Positions 21,480 through 33,039 of a stretch of 64,000 nt of DNA are shown here, piece after piece. The DNA is from Ciona savignyi (lineage: Eukaryota; Chordata; Ascidiacea; Phlebobranchia; Cionidae), in the NCBI GenBank assembly GCA_000149265.1, contig CH003173.1, positions 196,248 to 260,247 of the forward strand, given 5' to 3'. The notes below the pieces were generated by a model that did no database searches, was not told the DNA's origin, and saw only the letters and a program-made list of their open reading frames with translations. The translations under genes were made by a program, and so were the position numbers. Positions within the stretch are counted from its first letter, which is position 1; the number at the start of each line of letters is the position of its first letter.

Positions 21480-21830
21480 TGTATGGTTGGCCATCGATGT
21501 CATAATTCAGTCAAATCAGCGCGCTGCTAATTTAAGCAGCGCGCTCATAACCTTTCACCCCGCCAAAAGTGTCACAATTCGTCTCTTCACGCCATCATGC
21601 GGTAAAATTGAGTACGCGTTCATAAATTACCAACGCGCTGGTAACCTTTTTTTACCGAGCCGAGTTTCGAACCCATAATGCGCTCGTCGCTAGGACCGTT
21701 TTTTGTATAGAAGTCGGTATATGTATCGGTCGCGTTAACCATTTGACCACACAACCGTACGCGCTGGTAACCTTTCAACTTGCCATCAGTGTCATAATTC
21801 TCTAGCTCCCTCCATCGCCAAACTGCTTTA
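21480..21830 (+). repeat. palindromic GCGCGCTGGTAA repeat with tRNA-like insert
   Basis: Begins TATGGTTGGCCATCGATGTC and contains CAGCGCGCTG, ACGCGCTGGTAACC and further GCGC palindromes. The same blocks appear, reversed, at 31100-31515. Inside, on the minus strand at about 21660-21757, GTGGTCAAATGGTTAACGCG (box A-like) and GGGTTCGAAACTC (box B-like) form a tRNA-related unit absent from the other copy. Non-coding. Confidence 0.65.
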
Positions 21831-22205
21831 AATATTGGGCGGGCTAAGTGGTTTCAGAACATAGGCTGAAATTCTAACCAAGTTTGCCACATTGGAGAGT
21901 AAATTGCTGGTAGCTTGGTAGAGGGGAAAGTTCCAATGTAATCCACGTTTTTCTGTATATTGCAGTGTGTCGTATATTATTGAGCTCTGGGATATTAGTC
22001 GTTGGTGGTTAGATTAACTGAATTAGAATGAATATCCCAGTTATTTTGGGGCGCATTTATGATGATACCAACCAATATAGTAGATTAAAAAATCTTGTGA
22101 GTGCACTTGCATGCTTTCCAGACTGCATCGTGTAGAACCCATGTCAACCAGCTTCCGGTTTCTTATTTTCTGGTATGCTCACCGTCTCGATCTTGTCTTA
22201 CAAAT

Positions 22206-22576
22206 CAGGGGTGGGCAATTTCTCTAGTCGGCGGGCCGGATTATTAGATAATTAATATTCAATATCTTAACAACATATTTATTCACCAATGCAAGAAAAA
22301 AGTTGTTTATGAATCATGCGGTAAAGAATTTATCATAATGTACTCAAAGTGTACTACTCTAAACAATAAGATATTTGTGGTCGATTAAAGTTGTAAACAA
22401 GTTGTTAAACTCGGGCTGTAAGTTTGTTAATACGTCAGACCATCTACAGAAGATGGTTAGATATAGACAGCGGGCCGGACCTGGGCCACATTGCATGGTT
22501 ATTAGATACAGTCCGAGGGCCGGTCAAAATCCCTTCACGGGCCGGACCCGGCCCGTCCGTATGTTGCCCACCCCTG
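22206..22576. mobile_element. hAT-type MITE, 371 bp
   Basis: Ends CAGGGGTGGGCAA and TTGCCCACCCCTG are perfect 13-bp inverted repeats of the kind seen in many hAT MITEs. GGGCCGGA blocks repeat near both ends. No 8-bp flanking duplication survives (TTACAAAT versus CCTGGCCT). Confidence 0.75.
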
Positions 22577-23744
22577 CCTGGCCTACATGTTTCCTGTGGT
22601 ACCTACTGGGGAGTTTTCTTAATTTTAATATGTAGTTACCCCACCCTCCCTCATTTTATTAGTGTTGTTGCCCTTAAAATGGCATTTACTCAACGGCATT
22701 TAATATATATATTTATGGTGTGCATAATAGCAGAATATTTATTTCCGTTATCACTTGCCTTATACGGTATGTTGTGAACTTTTTTATTTAAGTCTATAGG
22801 CTTACCGTGCTTGCCTGTTTTCCAATTCATGAACATACATAATAAATATAACTATCATTTAAGCCTAAATAAGTTTAAAATGCACTATGCTGATTTTAAA
22901 TTCAACTATATAATACTAGCCTAAGAAATAATAATGCTGAATATACCGAGAAATCACGTCCTCGCTGGAACTCTGGTTTTGAGCTTCCTGCAACAGGGCA
23001 TTTATTTGGTTTCTTAAATCAGTTAGCCTTGACATTCTTTAGTCTTACTATAATAATTGGCTTTCTTCTGTATTACAGCTGAAAAGCAAACATCGTTAAT
23101 GCACACACTGCCAACTATATTAAATTGGGTGGTTTAGTGAAGAATCTTCTGCAAACCTTGTTATTTGGTCTGGAAAGCATGGCATTTGCACGAAAAAGCT
23201 AAAAATTGCACGTTCTCCCAGAATGTTTGGTCTAAAAACAAGTGGCGCGCGCATTAACGCAGGATGGACATAGAAACATTTGAATTGTTGGGAAGTTTGT
23301 ATGTGTATAGGGGACACAATTATGACACTGATGCAAAATGCTCGTTGTTCCGGAGAGCTGGGTGTCAATCTGTTACGTAACAATGGGATTTCCCAAATCA
23401 TTCAGGCATGCAATTGAAACTCAGCAGGTTATTTGCGTCATAAAGGGACCTGTTAAGTCACTCAAACTTTGTATTTGCAAGTCGTAATTGATTTGTGAAC
23501 CTGATTAAACCAAACAAAATTAAATAGATTTCCGTTTGAATAATGTTTAATTGAACAACCTAAACACAACATGAAAAACAAACAATTTAGAAATTCAATT
23601 AACAACCAAAACAGTCGCCAAGGTGCCGGTTCTAAACTTAGCACAGTAAAAAACATCGCTAATGTATTCAAAATTAGTGTTTTTTATATTTATCTAATAC
23701 GAAAAAAGGCATCTACATTATTATTTATTTACGATTGTCCGGTA
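22577..23744. other. unassigned
   Basis: A plus-strand stretch at about 23130-23410 reads in patches like decayed coding sequence (PECLV, DGHRNI) but supports no family. Otherwise AT-rich. Confidence 0.3.
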
Positions 23745-23905
23745 TTGGTAGGTCATCCATTGGATGCACAACTCGGATGTGATTTTTCAGTGAAAGTAAA
23801 TTCGTAAAACCCTTAATTTCACCAGTTTTGTAACAAGGAGCACAGCTGTAAATGTTCTCTTTGTGGCATCTTTTGATGTGGCTCTGTAGGTCTTAGTCAT
23901 CTGTA
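23745..23905 (-). pseudogene. possible C2H2 finger exon of unknown gene
   Basis: The minus frame reads IKRCHKENIYSCAPCYKTGE then FTNLLSLKNHIRVVHP and stops at a TAA. The C..C...H....H spacing (CAPC...LKNHIRVVH) is finger-like. Similar N-terminal fingers occur in a fish and invertebrate protein family whose C-terminal part may be represented at 32150-32490. Weak. Confidence 0.3.
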
Positions 23906-24480
23906 CACGAAAATGGTGGTGTTTTTTTACTTTTACTTGGATATAATTCTTGTTCAAATATCACGGAAGTGAACCAATTTTAGAAAATAAAACATGTAAT
24001 AAACACGTCTGTCTTGTATTGCTCTTAAGTTTTCTCTGTGTATCAGTGGCTAAAAAAAATGCTCGTATCTCTCTCCCCAGTTTTATTAGGTGACTAAAGC
24101 TGAAACTTCTGGTTTATATCGGGTAACAAATGATGAAAAGAGTTAAACAGGATGAAACAAGTTGCAAACGAGGTGGAAACGAGATTTTCTAAATTTATGG
24201 CTCTACACGGCAAAAACTTAAACTGTTCAAAAAAGGTTAATGAAAAATGTTCTTATTGTCAGATATTAGCAAAATTTAAAGCAGTCTCATTGGACAAGAA
24301 ATATAAATCTAGAATTGTCAACAATGTGTTGTAAATCACTGAAGCGAACAGAAAAATAATAAATTTCAATCGGGGACAAATTTAAGTGAGTTTGGTTGTA
24401 ACACGTAGGCAGGCTACCAGTACACTTATTTTTTATGTTCGCCTTTCCCAGATTTTAGTGTCTATATATCCTACATTACA
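23906..24480. other. no gene recognised
   Basis: A plus frame of 60 codons (24152-24334) is lysine-rich and unplaced. Confidence 0.35.
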
Positions 24481-24483
24481 CAC

Positions 24484-25505
24484 ATGCCTCAGTGTTGTGT
24501 GCACAAATGCAACATCAGAAAGGGTGGCCATTGTTTTCCCAAAGAAAAAAAAACTATAAGAAGAAAATGGCAGGTTGCCATTAATTAAAAGGGTCAATCC
24601 CGGAACGGATGCTTTCTGGGAACCTGGCCCCTTGGGAAGAGTGTGCAGTGACCACTTCAAATAAGACGATTATACTATTACACAAAAAAGTAGGTGGTCT
24701 ACTACACTATTCTATTAATTATGGTACATTGAATGTCGATGCAATCCAACTATTGGTTGACAGACCCATATTGTAAAGCACAGTAGTCTTAAACATGACC
24801 AAGGCCTTTACCTAGTTCTAATGTTTTGCCTAATTTGCAGACAAATACAAAATTCTTAAAAAGGAGGCTGTGCCTTCAATTTTTAAATTTAAAACAAATT
24901 GGTAAGCGAGCAGAGCGTGGTCGCAAGAGAAATTTGGCTGGACTGACATCCACCATAAGCACCACTGACATTATCACAATGAATAGTAATGATATTGAGG
25001 TTGGAAGGTGAGGTGTCTACTGATCAAGAACAGCCAGCTATTGCCATCCGAACATTTGAAACTAATGCAAATCAAAAAGAAAAACCTTCTACTCAAACAA
25101 ACCAATGTAAAAATTTCGCCCACCCCTCTTGTACAGTATAAAAGTAATAGTGATGCAGTACAGTATTACACTGGTTTTAAAGATTTTGAACATTTTACGT
25201 TTTTTTTCTCCAAATTTTGGGTCCTGCTGCATCCCATCTAATTGATAAAAGTAAATCGCTTTCACCTCAGGAACAGTTATTTATGACGTTAATGAAGTTA
25301 AGGCAAGCCAAAGATGACTTTGAACTTGGCCTGATGTTTAGTGTCTCTGAAAAACTATGATTAGGTGTATACACCATCAGGGGTTATATCATATATCTCT
25401 GACACATCATATGGTGGTAGAACCAGGCAAATCATTGAGCGATCAACACTTTTGCAAAATAATAAGTTTCAGTCTGGATTTATAGGCATGACAAAAATTA
25501 ATAAC
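24484..25505 (+). pseudogene. ISL2EU-type transposase: THAP + HTH + start of DDE
   Basis: Exon 1 starts MPQCCVHKCNIRKGGHCFPK at 24484, and after a small indel near 24585 gives KRVNPGTDAFWEPG and RVCSDHF: a THAP domain (CCVHKC ... CSDHF). After an intron, about 24840-24890 gives YKILKKEAVPSIFKF, the THAP tail. Further on, VQYYTGFKDFEHF, LGPAASHLIDKSKSLSPQEQ and LFMTLMKLRQAKDDFELGLM (25148-25345) form the HTH segment, and VISYISDTSYGG and RQIIERSTLL open the DDE_Tnp_4 nuclease fold. It breaks off near 25500, where a Harbinger element is inserted. THAP plus this HTH/DDE is the known ISL2EU arrangement. Several frameshifts are present. Confidence 0.78.
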
Positions 25506-25827
25506 TAAGGGTACGTTCCCACTTAGGCATGGGACGTGGTTTTCGTTACCTGGAAGGAAAATTCTTGGCAGTGTGAACGCATTTAAAGCTTGCAGTGCCT
25601 GGTTTGGCGAAGCGAAAAAATAGCGGGTTTCACTACTCGTTTTGCGCGCGAAACCTCATTGTCATCCGGTTTAATTTCGAAACCAGACGAGCACAAATGT
25701 GAACGCTTTAAACATTTTGATATGTTATTGTATCGTAATAAGATTTTTTAGTAGTAAGTCGGGTATTTACTGTGTTGTTTTTTTACATTTTGGTACCGTA
25801 GTCTTTAGTACTGCAAGTTAATTTAAA

Positions 25828-27041
25828 ATGTCAGACCGTGGGAGTACATGGACTACCGAGGAAGTATCGATGTTGATTAATGCATGGGGGGATGAGCACG
25901 TGCAAAGAATGATAAGCTCAGCAAAGAGCCACAAAGAAGTGTTCGCAAAAATTTCTTTGTTGATTCCAAACCGGGATCCGCTATGTTGCCAAAAAAAAAT
26001 CCAGCAGCTTAAAAGAGACTATTTAAAATACACCTTCCTATGCCAAATAGCATAGCGAAGCATTTCCAGCAGTTGGATGAACTGCTCAGTGACAGACCTC
26101 TTACCAGGCCCAATGTGCTGGAATCAAGTAATGTAACAGGTAGACCCTACCATACTTTACCAATAAATTGAACATGTTCAGTTACGCTACCTCCAATTAC
26201 ATTTACCGGTACCATATATTTTCCAGAATATGTACTAGAGTTGCAAGAAGTTCACGACCCGTCATTGCATGGAGACAAACCAGTAATCCAGTGACCACAG
26301 CCAGCCACCCCCCAAAAAACAAAAACGTTACCTATATATTTTATAAGTTTTTTAGTTTAATTCAGTTTGCAAAGTAGAGCACCACATAAGGTACTGGTCA
26401 AATTGTAATTACACTTTGGATTTGTACAGGATAATATAATGACTAATGCATTTATAACACAATTTAATTATGTTATTTTGCATCGCTGCATTAATCAGAT
26501 CTCGGCAGAAATGGCAGATTAGCCATAGAAGTAAAATATTGTGTAATCTAATCTTGATAATGACAGTCTTAAAATGATATGCAGTGTCACCAAGAAGTCT
26601 CGGGAAAAACAATAGCTTTAGCTCTCTACAAGAGTTATTCAGAGAGCAGCAAAAGGCAGAGGATCACAGAATGTATCAATGGATGAACTTTCATGTAAAT
26701 ATAATTAAGTTTGTTTTAGCATGTCATTTATTTAGCCTACTTTTGACAGGAAAGGCAGCAAGAAAAGGAAAGGGCTCATGAACTTGAAGTTCTGAAACTG
26801 TTGACAAAGTATATGTATAATAATAACTTAAGATTTGTTAATGTTTGAGGTCATTTTTCCTACTCAAGGGCTATGTGTATCATTGCTAATAATCATTATA
26901 TTTGATCGAAGACTTCTTTTTAGATCGACACAAAGTACAAGCCAGGTAAACTTAGGAAGCTCATTCTCATCATCAGCTTCAACAGACGATGAGCGGTTTG
27001 AACCAATGTTCAACTTACGAAAACATGCATTTTCAAAATGA
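25828..27041 (+). CDS. Harbinger Myb/SANT-like DNA-binding protein
   Basis: In PIF/Harbinger elements this partner protein binds the element ends and carries the nuclease into the nucleus. Starts MSDRGSTWTTEEVSMLINAW; tryptophans and the QKKIQQLKRDYLKY helix fit a Myb/SANT-like domain (residues about 7-70). A probable frameshift near 26035 leads to PMPNSIAKHFQQLDELLSDR and a donor (26141). Later exons: 26227-26290; 26584-26695 (NNSFSSLQELFREQQKAED); 26756-26830 (ERQQEKERAHELEVLKLL, coiled coil); and a last exon with FEPMFNLRKHAFSK, stop at 27041. Because of the shift I doubt this copy makes a full protein. Confidence 0.75.
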
Positions 27042-27142
27042 ATAAAAACTGTTTGATAACTTGTAAAACTTTATTTATAAGTACCAGTATACCAAGGGTC
27101 TAGTGTACAAGCAGGAAAATCATTAGTTAATGAGAATGTAGT

Positions 27143-29179
27143 TCAAAGTAAATAATCTTTAAGAGTATTTCGAATGATTACACCATTTAAGTGATCAGAC
27201 TCATTTGCCTCTACCTGTGCTACAGATGGCACAACAATTTCATCAAAGGAGTCTTCGGGTAAAACATGGTCATTCAAGTTTTCACAAATGTTATGCAAGG
27301 TAACACATGTACTGATAATTTTAACTGCATTTTTCTCGGTAGCATCACATCTTTTTAAAATACTCCTCCACCTTTGCTTTAAGCGGCCAAAGGCCTGTTC
27401 AACAACTCTTCTTGCAGATGAATGTTTCGGAAAAAAATTACAAAAATATGATAGGCTTGGTATCGGCAGCTCAAAAATGAGAATGGCATACCGCAACAAA
27501 ATTGCCAATAAATGTAAGACTTGTTTTGATATGTTTTAATAATCGTTGCAATTTTTAAGCACCCTGCAGTTTAAGTTGGCAGCCCTGGTGGTTGTAGCCA
27601 GTAGCGACGAATTAGGATGCCTACCCAGATCAGCTATGTTAATTTTTATTTGAAATTACTGGTACTTGGGTACCTATAGTTATTAGGTTGCATTAAAACA
27701 AACCTTGTTGAAATTTCGTTCACTGGCATCTGCATTATCAGGATATGGTTTGATTACCCATTTCTTAAGTGGGTAAGCACTGTCCCCAATTATGTAGTAG
27801 GGAAGATTAACTTCACCAATTTGTGTTGAACTCTAAAAAAAATTAAGTATCATTAATCAGTTTAGTGTAGCTCTAGGCAATATTATTTTACTAGTGGAAA
27901 AATAAGTCCCAATTCTGCCCGTTTGTATATTGCAGAATTCATAAACACTCTTGCGTCGTGTGCTTTTCCGGGCCAACCGATGTTAACATCAAGAAAAGCT
28001 GTGTTGAAAATAAGAAGAAAAACCATTATTAAATTGCATTATACAACAACGTTGTTAAGCGTGTACCAGTTCTTGCATACATGACAAAACAAATTACGGC
28101 GAGATATATTTACCAATATTATACTTGTACACAGTATGCTAATAATAAACAGGGGTAATGTGTAGGATAATCTTGCCTTAACAATACAGCACTACCGTAC
28201 CGGAACACTTATTAATACTATACAGTGGGAACATGGGAAGCTTACCGACCATGGTGATCAACAATAGCCTGCATGTTTATCGAGTAAAACGACTTTCTGT
28301 TCCAGTAATCTTCCCCATTAATGGCGGGTTTAGGAATCGCAATGTGACAGCCGTCTATTGCACCAACACAGTTTGGCATCCCCTTGTCAATGGAAAAAGA
28401 CAATGCTTTTTCTGGAATTTCATTTTTGGAGGGGAATTTGATGACTTTTGGCATCAACTCTGTGATAACAGCATCACACACTTCCATAGTGATCTAAAAA
28501 TATATATATATACTTGGTGTTTACTGCTTACTAGTCATAATTATTTCAAGTAATCTAGTACTTGACTTAACCAACAGTTAAGCATTAATAATACTGGTAC
28601 CTACTTTGTAAACAGTTGATTTACCCAGCCCAAAATGCTCTGCCAGTGACCGATAGTCGATTGCACTTCCAAGGCGCCAAAGGGTTATTGCGACCCGGCA
28701 TTCTACTGACACTGGAATCCTCCAATGTGTTGTTTTTTTCTTAATACTGTCATGAAGCTTTGCACACAGGTATTCAAAAGTAGATCTAAATACAAGGTAA
28801 CGGTCGGTAGGTAGAATACATCAAAAGCAAAAACTTGACCAATACGATTCTGATAATGTAGCCAGTGTAAGGCATAAAATAGTTTACCATAGTGCTAAGG
28901 CCTAGCCTATTACTGGTCCTAGTTCACCTACTTATGTAATCTTAGGTGGTATGGGTAGTCTTCATGTTCCCATGTTTGTAAAACTTTTTCCCAGTAACCT
29001 GAGTTTGACTTGGGTTTTACCCAGTGCCTTCTTTGCCTTTTAGTTGCCTTCTCCACATAAAACACACCCATGGGTGTCATATTCTTGCTTTTCCAACTAT
29101 GTAACATTCTGTACAATCTTTTTCTTCTCTTTTTTAGAAACATTTGAACAATAATATTTTTTATTTTTTCTATTGCCAT
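27143..29179 (-). CDS. Harbinger transposase, HARBI1-like DDE nuclease, six exons
   Basis: Exons (minus strand): 29179-28932, with RRHWVKPKSNSGYWEKVLQT; 28785-28605, FRSTFEYLCAKLHD and YRSLAEHFGLGKSTVYKV (helix-turn-helix); 28493-28246, VGAIDGCHIAIPKP (first catalytic D) and SINMQAIVDHHG; 27998 to about 27893, FLDVNIGWPGKAHDARVF; 27832-27704, LPYYIIGDSAYPLKKW (second D); and about 27450-27143, SSARRVVEQAFGRLKQRW (catalytic E), ending KDYLL and a stop. Donor and acceptor dinucleotides fit at most junctions; the fifth-to-sixth junction is less clear. All three acidic residues of the DDE_Tnp_4 core are present, so this copy may have been active until recently. Confidence 0.87.
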
Positions 29180-29582
29180 CTGTAATTACATCAAATTAAC
29201 AAAAAAAATAGTGCTATAATATAGGCCTACTTTGCCGTTTTGTAGGTTCCATTGTTGTTCGTTATTGACTATTAACATTACAGGCTATAGTCCTATCATA
29301 CCTCACTAGCACACCTATATTATCCCCAATAAATCTTATAATTTGTTCACTGTGTGCCAGTAAAACTTACTGCGCTGTCTCAAGATCGAAACCTTCTATT
29401 TTCCTGGTTACCAAACCAGGCGCGGTGCCAGAAATAATGTCGTCCACACTTGCAAAAAACTCGATTCCTGTTTGTCGAAACGACTGAGTGTGAACGCTCC
29501 TTTTCGGTCGTGTGTGAACGCACCGGGAACCGCTACCAGGTGCGACAACGGGTTGTCAAACCTTAGTGGGAACACACCCTAA

Positions 29583-30840
29583 GTCTCGGACATAATCATT
29601 ATATCCTGGTTGTTCACGGAACTTCAGCAGTCTGCAATCTTTAGATATTGGAATTTCAGTTTTTCTTTTAAGATTAGCAGCCTTCACCGGGGATCCTGCA
29701 TGATAAATTAGTTTAAACTACTTAATTCCATTCTGCCAATACTTATATGGCATAGAAAAACATTAATTTTTCCATTAGGCATAAACACATTAAACATACC
29801 CGAATACATTGTTTTTGGTTTGTGGAAGGTCTGAATCATATCTGTGCAACTCTTTCCTGTCTGGAGAATCCAAGTGTCTTTGAATTGTTTCAGCAACAGT
29901 AGCATTGCTGCAACATGCTTACATGTTCTTGTTCCATGGGGTCCATCCAGTGCCTGCAGGGCATTCACAAGTTGTATTTACCACCTCCCCACGTTCTGTC
30001 AATCTCAAGCGTACATACCATAATAGACAACCTGGAAGAAAAAATGGCTGTTTAAGAACTGGACTCGTTGCACTGATATTTCTTTGGTCAAGGCTTTACT
30101 GACATTTCTCCAAAATCCAAAAAAAACATTTAATTAAATATATACTGGTAAGCGGTAACATATAATTAAATTACGTCATCCTAACCTTTTTTGCATAGAA
30201 GCCATTACCATCCCAGATAAATAAAATTCACTTCCAGATCTGGTGTAGCTACATGTTGCCACTCGATGGCTGTGTAACATAAGACTACCTTTGGTAATAG
30301 TCGTACAATTATTGAAGCTAACAAGATCAGATGCCAGATGAATCTTATAATAACACTCACTCAATTGACGATATATATATATTGCCACATTCGGGATGTA
30401 GTGTCGATGGTGTTGTTCAACCTGTTTAAATCCTGAACAGGGCCATGTTGGTAAAACTGCTGGTGGTGGTAAAACAACTTTAGCATTTTGGAAGTTGTCA
30501 TTTTTGTCATATGCTTGTAATCTAAGAATAAAATATAGTTAAAATCGGGCATAGCTGGACAATACTAAAAGCAGGAAATAAGAAACTACAGACAACTTAA
30601 CTCATCACTAACCCACCCTAAATCCTTACAGAATTAAGGTGCACGAAGTATTTTTATACAGTGGTACAATTTATTAGGCCTACCAGTAATTAAATACAGG
30701 CCTAACCTTTTTAGCAAATCTGCCTTTCTACCACTTATCTTCGCACACCCCTTGCCCTCAACTCCCCTTGCAATTTACTGACTGTAAGTTGGATGTTCAT
30801 ATTGCCTCTTACTCTTGACAGGTCCTATAATGATAACAAG
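29583..30840 (-). pseudogene. ISL2EU second protein: SAP + SWIM finger
   Basis: ISL2EU elements carry a second gene whose product has SAP and SWIM domains before a YqaJ nuclease. Here, on the minus strand, about 30820-30690 gives VSKLQGELRARGV and, one shift later, SGRKADLLKRLGLYL (SAP). About 30515-30180 gives LQAYDKNDNFQNAKVVL, HYKIHLASDLVSF-like text and YTRSGSEFYLSGMVMA. About 30030-29880 gives VRLRLTERGEVVNTTCECPA then TCKHVAAMLLLLKQF, the CxC...CxH SWIM finger, with a frameshift between. It continues to GSPVKAANLKRKTEIPI and stops near the Harbinger right end. The YqaJ nuclease is missing. Confidence 0.72.
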
Positions 30841-31089
30841 GTAATCTGGAATGTGAACAAAAAATCTTAAGTCTTCCGGTAGGCCTAGCCTACTGTATTC
30901 TAAATTTGCGGTCAGTAATCTAGGCAACTAAAATTTACGGTACTTACGTTTCTTAATTTTAAATAACGTTTGGCAACTAAATTAAGCTTACTTTTCACTT
31001 GAAACAGCGTTAGCACTTTTTTGTAAAGGTAAAAAGTGAATTGCGCGTCTCTGACGACAAGTTGTTGTTGGGAACAAATGTTTTTTGCG

Positions 31090-31515
31090 GCCACCTAGTG
31101 GCTAATCAATCGGTTGGGGCTCCCCATTTATTAACGCGGTAACAATTTTGCCGAAATGGTAGCGTATAAACAGTAGAGTCAAGTTATGACACTCTTGGCC
31201 AGGTGAAAGGTTACCAGCGCGCTGGTAAATTGAGTGCGCGCATCTAAATTAACAGCGCGCGCTGATTTTACTGAATTGTGACACTGATGGCCAACGACGG
31301 TCGATGTTTTTGTCAGTAAGTTAATTTAAGTGCGCGCTGTTAATTTATGAAACTCAATTTGTGAACGCGTTGACAATTTTGCCGCATGATGGCGTAAAGA
31401 GACGAATTGTGACACTCTTGGCCAGGTGAAAGGTTACCAGCGCGCTGGTAAATTAGGTGCGCGCACTAAAATTACCAGCGCCTGATTTTACTGAATTATG
31501 ACATCGATGGCCAAC
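31090..31515 (-). repeat. palindromic GCGCGCTGGTAA repeat, two units in tandem
   Basis: Two related units: GACACTCTTGGCCAGGTGAA followed by GGTTACCAGCGCGCTGGTAA occurs at about 31188-31236 and at about 31409-31450, each followed by GTGCGCGC and a TGATTTTACTGAATT block ending in ATGGCCAAC. The right end, GACATCGATGGCCAACCATA, is the reverse complement of the start of the copy at 21480. Non-coding MITE-like family. Confidence 0.75.
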
Positions 31516-31620
31516 CATATAAGTAAGTGCAGCTTCTTCCAAATTACTAGCAGTGCTGTTTTACACTGCGATGTTGAGTAAAGAAAGCCTTATTATGTGC
31601 GCTTCATGGTTTGTACCTGC
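31505..31620 (+). repeat. dispersed repeat R1, copy 2
   Basis: Matches 1010-1116 (GTAAGTGCAGCTTCTTC, TTACTAGCAGTGCT, GAGTAAAGAAAGCC, TGGTTTGTACC). It abuts the palindromic repeat directly. Confidence 0.75.
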
Positions 31621-31621
31621 T

Positions 31622-31950
31622 AATTATGGGTCTGGGGCACATATTGTTTTTGTCCGTTTTTATTTTTTTATTATTTTTTTTCTTGTCAAACGCTTGACAG
31701 GCATGGCAAAATTTTGAATTTCCCTGCCTGGGATGTTAAAAACCAAAACGGTATAGTTTTACAAAAAAATTGACTATTTTAGGCATGAACTATGTTGGTA
31801 AATTTAAATCATTTTTTTCAAAACAGGCACCTTTAAAAATGAAAAAGAAATATGATATTACGAATTGTTAGTTGGCACGCGGAAGGATTTTGCAAATAAT
31901 TTTAGCCGATTTTGGCACCCAGACCGAAAAAGGTTGCCCATCCCTGCTCT
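31622..31950 (+). repeat. copy of the 59-kb fossil/tandem-repeat sequence
   Basis: GCACATATTGTTTTTGTCCG, CGCTTGACAGGCATGGC and TTAAAAACCAAAACGGTAT occur in the same order as at 59199-59400, including the junction between the fossil gypsy tail and the tandem array there. The right end GGTTGCCCATCCCTGC resembles a hAT MITE end. Non-coding. Confidence 0.6.
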
Positions 31951-32149
31951 ATACTGTCATTCAATCAATACTCCAATAATGTTTTATTCTATCTTTACTT
32001 ATCAAGAAGCAATGGTAACAGGTAACCCATAAATATGTACACGAAATATAGAATTGATTGATACATGATCTTGTATTATTTTATGCCAAAAAAATATTGA
32101 ATATTAAAACCACGGACTGTTAAATTAATTAATTATAATTTAGACCACA

Positions 32150-32490
32150 TTTTGCATTGCTGCTAACAATGATCCCACAGGACAAAGAGCTGGTCTGGTT
32201 AGAACAATTACTTCAAAAAAAATAAAAAATGAAGACAATTTCTGGAAATAAGATATGTTGCAAACCCAAAAGCAACAGAACAATTTAAAAAATGCATCCA
32301 ATGCATAATGCATCGCTTTCAAGAGATATTGCCGTAAAATCAGCAATTAAAAAATATTGGTCTGGGCAGCACCGATCACCAATAGCAAGAACAAATGGCT
32401 GTGAACGCGCGATCTCTTTTTCTGCTGCGAACTTGGTAGCATCTGATCCAGCCTTAAAAAATAAAATAAGCAAGACGTTAATTAGCATGG
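32150..32490 (-). pseudogene. C-terminal piece of an unplaced repeat-family protein
   Basis: One frame gives FKAGSDATKFAAEKEIARSQ, QPFVLAIGDRCCPDQYFLIA and DFTAISLESDAL; the next gives YALDAFFKLFCCFWV and SLLAAMQNV. I recall similar endings (a '.FV+.+....ALD..FK...VF...Y' pattern) in uncharacterised fish and invertebrate proteins that begin with C2H2 fingers; compare 23745-23905. A frameshift near 32290 breaks it. No function can be given. Confidence 0.35.
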
Positions 32491-32499
32491 CTTTTACCC

Positions 32500-33039
32500 T
32501 AGTGGTTTTTAAATGGTAGTAAATTGTATGTAGTACACATAATTATTGACCAGAATATTGTTGGTATTCAACCACCCGATTCGTTACGGATTAGCCCATA
32601 GTATGGGACATGGTTTGGTATAATTAACGCATAGTATGCAGCCATGGTCGTATTTTCATACCACATGGTACGGCGATTAAGCATATTATGGTTGATCGCC
32701 ATAATTTATAAAATCATCGCAATGGTAACGCATGACTTATTTTCAGATTAAATAGTGTGTGGTAGCGTACGTTGGTGTATAGCCTGAAAAGCTTCGGAGG
32801 ATTAGTTAGAATTCTATTTTAGCATGTTCCATTGGACAGTAACCGTTATTTTAGTGTGGTGCACATTAATTAAACTACCAAAAGTAGGTATTAGTAAAAT
32901 GTTAAGCGACCGGTTAAGGTTGCCGGCTAATACTGTGGCCAAAGATGTCTGTGACAATATCGTGGAAGTCGTTTGCTGCTACTAGGTAAGATAGTGTGCT
33001 GACATTATAGCATCACTAGGCTAGTTTTGTGTAGACACT
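32500..33039. other. no gene recognised
   Basis: AT-rich sequence with degenerate CATAGTATG/CATGGTA short repeats near 32590-32700. Confidence 0.4.

Larger units (their letters stand above)
25509..29579. mobile_element. PIF/Harbinger element, 4.07 kb, both ends and both genes present
   Basis: Left end GGGTACGTTCCCACTTAGG and right end CCTTAGTGGGAACACACCC are inverted repeats; the flanks are TAA (25506-25508 and 29580-29582), the 3-bp duplication known for the superfamily. Inside are the two expected genes: a Myb/SANT-like protein on + (25828-27041) and a HARBI1-like nuclease on - (27143-29179), converging tail to tail. Secondary GTGAACGC motifs lie inside both ends. It lies within the older ISL2EU copy. 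It is the most complete DNA transposon in the window. Confidence 0.93.

Noticed and set aside
22206-22576. 8-bp target duplication for the CAGGGGTGGGCAA MITE
   Set aside because: Flanks TTACAAAT and CCTGGCCT do not match; only the inverted ends support the call.
23120-23401. 93-codon minus frame as a gene
   Set aside because: No motif on either strand; plus strand looks like weak decayed coding sequence of unknown origin.
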